From Cytidiella melzeri (taxonomy: Eukaryota; Basidiomycota; Agaricomycetes; Polyporales; Irpicaceae), in the NCBI GenBank assembly GCA_022592445.1, contig JABYQR010000653.1, forward strand, positions 1 to 13,690: a stretch of DNA of 13,690 nt. Reading direction: 5' to 3'. Positions 8,601 to 13,690 of the stretch are shown here, one piece after another. Position 1 is the stretch's first letter; each line of letters begins with the position of its first letter. The position numbers and the translations under genes were made by a program. The notes below the pieces were generated by a model, which did no database searches, was not told the origin of the DNA, and was given only the letters and a program-made list of their open reading frames with translations.

Positions 8601-8718
8601 GTGCACGTTCAAGATCAGGTGTTGGTTGTGATGATCAGTCCGAATTCCTGGCCTACCTCAAGAACACGGTTGGTATTGTTATGGTGAGTCGCACAACACA
8701 TTGTCACACACAGTCATC

Positions 8719-9498
8719 ATGCCACTTTCCCGCTTCATCACTGCTAAGTCTGGTCGCAAGACCCCTTACTCCATCCCCGTCCGCAACAAAGTCACCGGAC
8801 TTCAGGAACGCCTCACAGTCTCCAAGGAGACGCTCAACAAGTTCAAAGACGCTGGCAAGCCTCGCCGGCTCAAGTACCCTAACAACAAGCCCCTCATTAA
8901 GAGGATCGACCTTGAGGAGCAGGCTCGTACCACCATCGAGCATGAAGAGAACCAGGCTCGCATGAGCCAGGTCTCTCACCTCATGTCTCAACTCAGCCTT
9001 CTCAATTGTATCAAGAAGCAAGAGAAGAAGGAAGCTGAAAAGCTTTCTCTTCTCCAGCGTATCAAGGAGCGCAATCAATGCGCTTACATTCCCACTCCCA
9101 ATCCACTCCCTGCCTCTCTACACTTTTGTAAAACAAAGCTTATGCTTTGTCAACAGGAGTTTGAACCGATGGTCACAGCAGCCTGTCAAAGGCTTGAGCC
9201 TGTGCTCAAGAAGTTGAACGCCTCCTTCTCGAGTGGTGGGCAATCCTCTAACCACCAGCTCAACACTTGTCGGGAGAAAGCACAGCTACTGATTGGTCGT
9301 GTTTTCATGATTGAACAGTGGTTCAAGGATAATCACACGGACAAGATGTCGAATAGGGAATGGAGAATGCTAAAAAAGGACTTAAAGAGTTTGGGTAGGA
9401 TTAGTTTTGTGGATATTCATCGGAGATGGGGTTACATCTTAGAGCTACTAGAAGGACTGTTCGATATGAAAGCCTTTGTATATGCGGAAATGGAATAA
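8719..9498 (+). CDS. Intact ORF of 259 codons, unknown function, first of a three-ORF gag cluster
   Basis: The only long complete frame in the window. It starts at the ATG at 8719 (the frame opens at 8701 with TTG, but ATG is the better start) and ends with TAA at 9496-9498. The N-terminal 60 residues are basic and Lys/Arg-rich (SGRKTPYSIPVRNK; GKPRRLKYPNNK). Residues about 70-125 are Glu/Lys/Gln-rich and likely helical or coiled-coil (SLLNCIKKQEKKEAEKLSLL). After a short Pro-rich linker (YIPTPNPLPASLHF) comes a helical second half ending RRWGYILELLEGLFDMKAF. There is no signal peptide, membrane segment or zinc motif. It is followed after 170 bases by a gypsy-type Gag ORF on the same strand, so it is probably an accessory or leader gene of that element. 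A domesticated or unrelated host gene is the alternative. It is unbroken although both following ORFs are damaged. Confidence 0.7.
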   Translation: MPLSRFITAKSGRKTPYSIPVRNKVTGLQERLTVSKETLNKFKDAGKPRRLKYPNNKPLIKRIDLEEQARTTIEHEENQARMSQVSHLMSQLSLLNCIKKQEKKEAEKLSLLQRIKERNQCAYIPTPNPLPASLHFCKTKLMLCQQEFEPMVTAACQRLEPVLKKLNASFSSGGQSSNHQLNTCREKAQLLIGRVFMIEQWFKDNHTDKMSNREWRMLKKDLKSLGRISFVDIHRRWGYILELLEGLFDMKAFVYAEME

Positions 9499-9668
9499 AA
9501 TGTATGGGCTAACAAGCCTCATTTTAATTGGTGACAACTTCCTGAAAAGGATTTAATGTGTGAAAATAACTCTGACAAGAGTTCAATGTGTGAAAAGTGA
9601 TGTTTCTCTTCTTCTTATACTAGAAATAGTATTTCGCTTATCCTTTGCTAACTAAGAAATTAGAAGCA
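9499..9668 (+). other. Spacer with repeated AATGTGTGAAAA words
   Basis: Between the 259-codon ORF and gag. The word TTTAATGTGTGAAAA near 9552 is repeated as TTCAATGTGTGAAAA near 9584. ATTGGTGACAACTTCC near 9527 resembles the TGG-starting primer-binding site of LTR elements. No LTR end was found directly before it, so this remains a weak possibility. A pyrimidine-rich stretch (CTCTTCTTCTTATACT) at about 9606-9622 could be a core promoter or leader. Confidence 0.3.
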
Positions 9669-11126
9669 ATGGCCTCTCAATCTAACGCCGGATCCAACGC
9701 TGCCTCCGCTGCTAACCTCACCCATTCTGTTCCTTTTGGCAAGATTACGCCAATTGTTTATAACCCTTTGTCGAGAATTTTGAACAGCACATTTTCCACA
9801 ATCTTACCATAGCCCAAAGGGCTTTTACCCGTACGGTTGAAGGTGGAGCAACTGCTGCCATCGTCCACAACATGATGAATCAAATGGTGCTCATCTGGAA
9901 TAATCAGCTGTCGTTGTTGGAGGATAACCTCCAGGAATACATAGATAAGGTCGCTCGAGACCTCTACTCTCAGTCCGCTGCGGATACACAAGTCCAGCGG
10001 ATGGACACTGATCTTGACATGGTGAAGACAACAATCACCAACGTTGTCAACCAGATTAATCAGCTTCCTTGACTCAAGGACAAGGAGGATCCTCGCATCA
10101 GCCTAAGATTGGCAAACTCCCCGAGTTCAACGGCACTGACAGCAAGGTCCAGTTTAACGAGTGGTTGAACAAGATCTCTCTGTGGCTTGTCCACGAGAAC
10201 GTTGCTACTGACAGGCAATGTATTGCCGTTGCAATGAACCGGCTCTCAGGCGCGGCGGCTCAATACATGGAGCCGTGGATCAAGAAGCTCACAAAGGAAC
10301 AGACAATCGGAATGTGGGAAGTGTTTGAAAATGAGCTCAAGGTACAGTACGGTCAACGGGATGACAAGGAGGGCGCTCGAAAGGAGCTTAACGCCTTGTT
10401 CAATAATACGGATCTGGCGCACAAGAACTTCGTCAAGTACGCAGAACACTTCCGTACGCTTGGCAGGCTTTCTGGATACGAGGACGACTTGTTGATTCAC
10501 AAGCTCAAGCACGTCATCGAGAAGGACATGAGGCTTGTCATGATTGGGAAAGATGAAAATCAGATCCCTACCACATGGCCTCAACTCCTCGACCTCTTGC
10601 TCGACATCCACAAGAAGGTCTATCTGGAGAAAGCGCAAGGCCAGATCTTTGCAAAGAAAAAGGATACGTCCACTTCTATGGAGGTGGATGCTGCGGACAA
10701 GAAGAAGAAGAAGAACAAGAAGCGGAACAAGGGCAAAGGCAAGGAGGTAAATTTGACTGAAAAGTCGGAAGATTCTGTCACATTCACAAGTCCAAAGGAC
10801 ATAACAAGGACGAATGTAACCTAAACGGCCTGAAGAAGAAGCCTGACGAGAAGAAGAAGGAAGGGAAGAAGGATGGAAAGTCTTTGGCGCCGAAGAAGAT
10901 TCGGGCAGCATATGCCGAGGACTCAGGAGTGGACAGTGAGGCCAAAGCCCCTAAGGCTTTGTTGTCTAAAACAAAAAATGTTAATACCGCACGCCTAGAG
11001 TTGGCGGCTCATAATGAGGAGGTTCCAACAGAAGATGATGAACCTTTGACTCCTCACCCGACCCCTGACAAGGATAAAGGGAAAAAGCCGACCAAGGGCA
11101 AGGATTTTTTCCGAAGCATCATGTGA
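9669..11126 (+). pseudogene. gag: Ty3/gypsy-type Gag with CHHC zinc knuckle, three frameshifts
   Basis: Starts at ATG 9669 with an Ala/Ser/Asn-rich leader. A frameshift at about 9776-9781 leads into FEQHIFHNLTIAQRAF and a helical stretch ending QINQLP at 10072. A second shift at 10069-10072 (stop TGA overlaps the next frame) leads into KIGKLPEFNGTDSKVQFNEW, the start of a retrotransposon capsid domain. That domain includes RLSGAAAQYMEPWIKK, MWEVFENELKVQYG, ARKELNALFNN and FVKYAEHFRTLGRLSGY. A Lys-rich stretch follows (about 10699-10745). A third shift at 10761-10772 opens the nucleocapsid knuckle FCHIHKSKGHNKDEC, spaced C-x2-H-x4-H-x4-C (10776-10817). A charged tail ends at TGA 11124-11126. 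Gag would form the particle shell and bind element RNA. No protease or reverse transcriptase follows, so the element is non-autonomous, rearranged, or Pol was lost. The family call is firm; the protein is unlikely to be made whole. Confidence 0.85.
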
Positions 11127-11211
11127 CTCCCTGCAAACATGAACACTTAGGCCCTGATACCCTCGGTCTTATACTTTCAATTCTTTCTTCTAAACCATTA
11201 TATTTTTGAAG

Positions 11212-12625
11212 ATGCCAAACAACTCTTGCCGTACTTCTCGTCGCGTCAATGCCCGCTTTGCTCCCCACTCTCCAAATGATCCCTACCGTGTCCATGATTA
11301 CACTCGGTTTGACCGTATGGGTCACCCCATTGTTATGGAGATAAGGAGTTCACCAACTCCCATCTCTATCTGTATGAGTCAAACCGACGCTCAGGATGCT
11401 AGGATCAATGTCAACTACGTTGACAAGGACGGAGTTCGGCACATGGAATCAATGGAATATAGTCTTCTTGGTCGTCACGGCTGGGACAGATTTAGGCAGA
11501 GTGACAGGCAAAGGCACCTCCGAGAGGTTAATTGTATTATCGATGAAGCCAATCGAGAGGCGGAGTTGGACTTGTAGAGAGGAAGGCCTCATAATGTCAG
11601 TGCGGAAATCAGGGCACATCAAACCCAAACTTCTTCCAGGGTTAATGCTTCACCTCCTTGCTGATCTGTGTTGCCGTCGCACCCTCATCCTCATCGTCAT
11701 CCTACTCCAATGCCACCGCCTTTTGTGAGTGCAGGATTATTGCTTTGGGACATGGTTGCCCAAGCATTAAATAATTTTGCATCTCCACAGACTTCTTCAA
11801 CTATGGTCAATCCGCCTACACCAGTCATTCCGGATATCGTTGATGGTATGAACGGTTTAAATATCAGTTCACCAGTTTCTCATGATTCTTCAGAACCAGT
11901 AGTCCAGGCCGCTTCAGCTGCCGAGCCTACTCCGGTTCCGTCCTCTACTACTCAGGAGGAGGGACAGATTGAAGATTCATGGCCAACGGTATTCGCTCCT
12001 CAACCAGTCATTCCCACTTTTTCATTTAACGACTGGGTCCATGTTGATCGTACCAACACTAGGCCGGCTTCACCCATCTATCCGTGTGGTATGGTTTACG
12101 GCGTGGATGGGACCAAAGGGGGAGGTTTTCAGGCCGGAGCAAGTTTGTTCCATCCTCGCTATGCAACACGTTAACCATCCCAACTATATGCCCAATAAGC
12201 TGGTCTTACGCTCTAAGGGACTTGTTGATACAATGGTCGTTAGCATGGGCAACAAATGCGAGCACTATCGTGAGATGGTCAAGGAGTTGGAGGAATTTGC
12301 AAAGTGCCAGCGGATCAAGGAGATCACAGCCTGTGCCCGGATCTACCTCAAGCTCAAGAGGGGACAGTGGCCGGACTGTGATAACATCTGGAACACATAC
12401 TTCATCTCACTTGCGGACTTTCACACAGCGATGGAGGTCTTCAATGGTTGCGATCATCTTAGCGGTCACCAGCTGGTCTGGCTGACACAGAGACGTATGG
12501 AGAAGAAGGAGGACTGGATGAGTATCTTTCATAGGGAGGAAGAATTCAAAGGTAAAATGAAGGAGGTAAAAATTGAGCCCGCTGCGCTCGAGCCTTCTTT
12601 AGAGCCTGGATTGTCTTCTCTTTAA
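11212..12625 (+). pseudogene. Third ORF of the gag cluster, about 470 codons, unknown family, two stops and one frameshift
   Basis: ATG at 11212, 85 bases after the gag stop. One frame runs from there to 12174 with a TAG at 11575-11577 and a TGA at 11662-11664. Sequence on both sides of the stops is coding-like, and each stop is one C-to-T change from a sense codon (CAG, CGA). Near 12172 the frame shifts by one base and continues NHPNYMPNKLVLRSKGLVD to TAA at 12623-12625. The N-terminal 120 residues are Arg-rich. A Pro/Ser/Thr/Gln-rich, probably disordered middle follows (about 11690-11990). The C-terminal 150 residues are helical with words such as HYREMVKELEEFAKCQRIKE and WLTQRRMEKKEDW. The last bases encode an acidic tail. 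No enzyme motif, zinc finger or membrane segment is seen. It is an accessory ORF of the same element by position; an insertion from elsewhere cannot be excluded. Confidence 0.55.
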
Positions 12626-12700
12626 TGAACTCTCTGCAAGTAAGTCGAACTATACTGCGCATGGTATACTATAAAATATCGCGATGTGTACCTTTATACT

Positions 12701-12841
12701 TGTTACAAACGGTCATTTTCATTAGCGTAGTCCGTAGTGTACTTGTATACTTTCTCTATCTCTCGTTCTGCATCGAGTGACGACCATCACGTAGCACATT
12801 CTGATGAAATTTTATGACTTTTCTTAACATAGTTTGTAACA
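12701..12841 (+). mobile_element. Candidate short LTR (141 bp) with 10-bp perfect inverted ends
   Basis: TGTTACAAAC at 12701-12710 is the exact reverse complement of GTTTGTAACA at 12832-12841, so the segment starts with TG and ends with CA like an LTR. It lies just upstream of the copia-type ORFs, where a 5' LTR would be. TTGTACTCTGGCTTC follows, with a TGG that could open a primer-binding site, but no tRNA match can be shown. A solo LTR or a small inverted-repeat (MITE-like) element are alternatives. Flanking five-base words (ATACT, TTGTA) do not match as a target duplication, as expected if only the left LTR is in view. Confidence 0.5.
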
Positions 12842-13409
12842 TTGTACTCTGGCTTCTTTAGCATGTACGAATTCCGAATTACATCTCTTTGACTTGGAGA
12901 ACTTTTGTGATGTCGACAGTGTTGCAAGACCCTGTGAAACACAACCGTGCCCTAACCGCTATAGATATTTGTTTGAAGCAGATTTAAACAAAGTTTATGG
13001 AATTATTGCATTGGTAACAGGGGACCAGTATCTTGAACCTTTTGAACATCAGAAAGAACTCATTAGAGGTTACATAGGATCTGTACCGCATCTTGACATA
13101 CCTGCTTTAGTCACTGCATACTTTCAAGACTTAGCAAATTGTTGAGAATCAGAACCACAGAACAACAAATTAGAAGTAGTAATAGATCAGAAACCATCAG
13201 AGATCATCACAGGCACAACTTACATTGGTGACACATCCAATCAATCTCTAGATAAGAACTCAGATTCCGGAGGAAATACCGAAGTCAAAGATCTTCTAGA
13301 AGAAACTTCTAAACAGATGTCATCACCTGTAATTGTACCTGTAGTACCTCATATCTCTGAAGTGTGCATTCCGTACTACGACTTGATCCTTGATTGCTTT
13401 TGGTTATAA
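12840..13409 (+). pseudogene. Unknown ORF between the LTR candidate and copia Gag, one in-frame stop
   Basis: The frame is open from 12840 with no ATG. The first TTG in a sensible place is 12894 (LENFCDVDSVARPCET). It runs through YRYLFEADLNKVYGIIALVT and YIGSVPHLDIPALVTAYF to a TGA at 13143-13145, then continues in the same frame with acidic, Ser/Thr/Glu-rich sequence. It ends at TAA 13407-13409. That TAA overlaps the ATG of the copia Gag (TAATG). No known domain is seen. Possible readings: a leader ORF of the copia element, a spliced upstream exon, or an older fragment. The lack of ATG argues that an upstream exon or start was lost. Confidence 0.4.
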
Positions 13410-13690
13410 TGGCTGAACCAGGAAAGATTAGCGGTAGTCGAATGATCATCTTTGACAGTTCAAATTACAAGAAATGGTCCACTGCTATGATTGGCTTGTT
13501 CAGATATTCAAACACCTGGTTAATCGTGAATGGAACCAAAACAAAACCTATCTTACCCGCAGCAGCTGCGACCAGTTCAGGTTCTGGTACAACTACTGCA
13601 CCTCCTGACACTTCTGATGAGAAGAAGGAACTTAAGGATTGGGAAATTCGGAACCAACGCACTTTAGCTTATTTCAATATTTACCTTGAC
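13409..13690 (+). CDS. gag: Copia-type Gag N-terminus, partial at the right edge
   Basis: ATG at 13409-13411 opens a clean frame of 94 codons to the window's end. It has the Ty1/copia Gag signature: FDSSNYKKWSTAMIGLFRYS (the F-x-x-x-N-Y-x-x-W start of DUF4219/UBN2-type Gag). A Ser/Thr/Ala/Pro-rich loop (PAAAATSSGSGTTTAPPDT) follows, then LKDWEIRNQRTLAYFNIYL, where W-x-x-x-N and the following hydrophobic helix match the family. Gag would build the particle; protease, integrase and reverse transcriptase would follow to the right. No break is seen in the visible part, so this element may be younger than its neighbours. Confidence 0.8.
   Translation, partial: MAEPGKISGSRMIIFDSSNYKKWSTAMIGLFRYSNTWLIVNGTKTKPILPAAAATSSGSGTTTAPPDTSDEKKELKDWEIRNQRTLAYFNIYLD

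Larger units (their letters stand above)
8002..8683 (+). pseudogene. Second spliced coding region of unknown family, decayed
   Basis: Plus-strand frame open from 8002 (first ATG at 8011) to 8400, then an intron (8401-8451) and exon 2 reading LNADQRSIETYILVKAQFLS. An in-frame TGA at 8533-8535 follows. A second intron (8548-8600) leads to VHVQDQVLVVMISP. One base out of frame near 8640 it continues EFLAYLKNTVGIVM, to 8683, where another GTGAGT occurs. The N-terminal 100 residues are Ser/Thr/Pro-rich and low in information. The part from about 8310 on (KKQAFLFAHSRSLEYQLEET) looks globular. The gene lies 120 bases after the previous spliced one, on the same strand, and may belong with it. No domain recognised. 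The true start is uncertain; an exon farther 5' (for example about 7934-7970) is possible. Confidence 0.45.

Noticed and set aside
8684..8713. GTGAGT...CACAG as a further intron
   Set aside because: Only 30 bases, too short for a normal fungal intron, and the joined frame does not continue into sensible sequence.
8429..8965. 178-codon plus-strand ORF across the junction of the second spliced gene and the 259-codon ORF
   Set aside because: Its parts overlap better-supported frames and two likely introns; only the short EFLAYLKNTVGIVM part is used.
10066..10075. Programmed -1 frameshift between the two parts of Gag
   Set aside because: The site CTTCCTTGAC has no slippery heptamer, and two other frameshifts break the same gene, so decay is simpler.
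10246..10911. 221-codon minus-strand ORF
   Set aside because: It is the complement of the Gag capsid and Lys-rich region; its Leu/Phe runs mirror AAG codons, and the plus strand has clear Gag motifs.

Overview
The window looks like a repeat-rich, gene-poor stretch of a filamentous fungal genome, most likely a basidiomycete of the Agaricomycetes. The grounds are the 51-63 bp introns with gtaagt/gtgagt donors and the Ty3/gypsy and Ty1/copia fragments of the kind common in those genomes. This assignment rests on pattern recognition, not a search. Nearly every recognisable coding segment is broken by frameshifts or in-frame stops. The window reads as a nest of decayed mobile elements, with no intact housekeeping gene in it.

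Layout. 1-760 (minus): gypsy-type aspartic protease running off the left edge. 761-1833: mostly non-coding, with a possible worn copia tail and LTR and three clustered TGACTCA sites. 1834-3585 (plus): a broken reading frame with hydrophobic segments, cysteines and N-glycosylation sequons. It stops next to a polypurine tract and a 736-bp LTR (3597-4332), so it sits where an envelope-like gene would sit. 4333-5030 (minus): an unrecognised coding region that the LTR cuts into. 5031-5633: non-coding, with a minus-strand TATA box and short repeats. 5634-6283 (plus): gypsy RNase H tail, integrase zinc domain and start of the integrase core, cut off abruptly. 6284-7881 and 8002-8683 (plus): two spliced, decayed genes of unknown function.

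8719-12625 (plus) holds three closely spaced ORFs: an intact 259-codon ORF of unknown function, a gypsy-type Gag with a CHHC zinc knuckle and three frameshifts, and a broken unknown ORF of about 470 codons. No protease, reverse transcriptase or integrase follows. This is the best candidate for an undescribed, non-autonomous or multi-ORF Gag element. 12701-12841 is a short LTR candidate with 10-bp perfect inverted ends. It is followed by an unknown ORF (to 13409) whose TAA stop overlaps the ATG of a copia-type Gag that runs off the right edge.

How the parts relate: the gypsy protease, gypsy pol fragment and gag-only cluster differ in strand or position and need not come from one element. Many in-frame stops are TGA or TAG codons that a single C-to-T change could have made, which would fit methylation- or RIP-like decay. 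No tRNA, rRNA or CRISPR array was seen.
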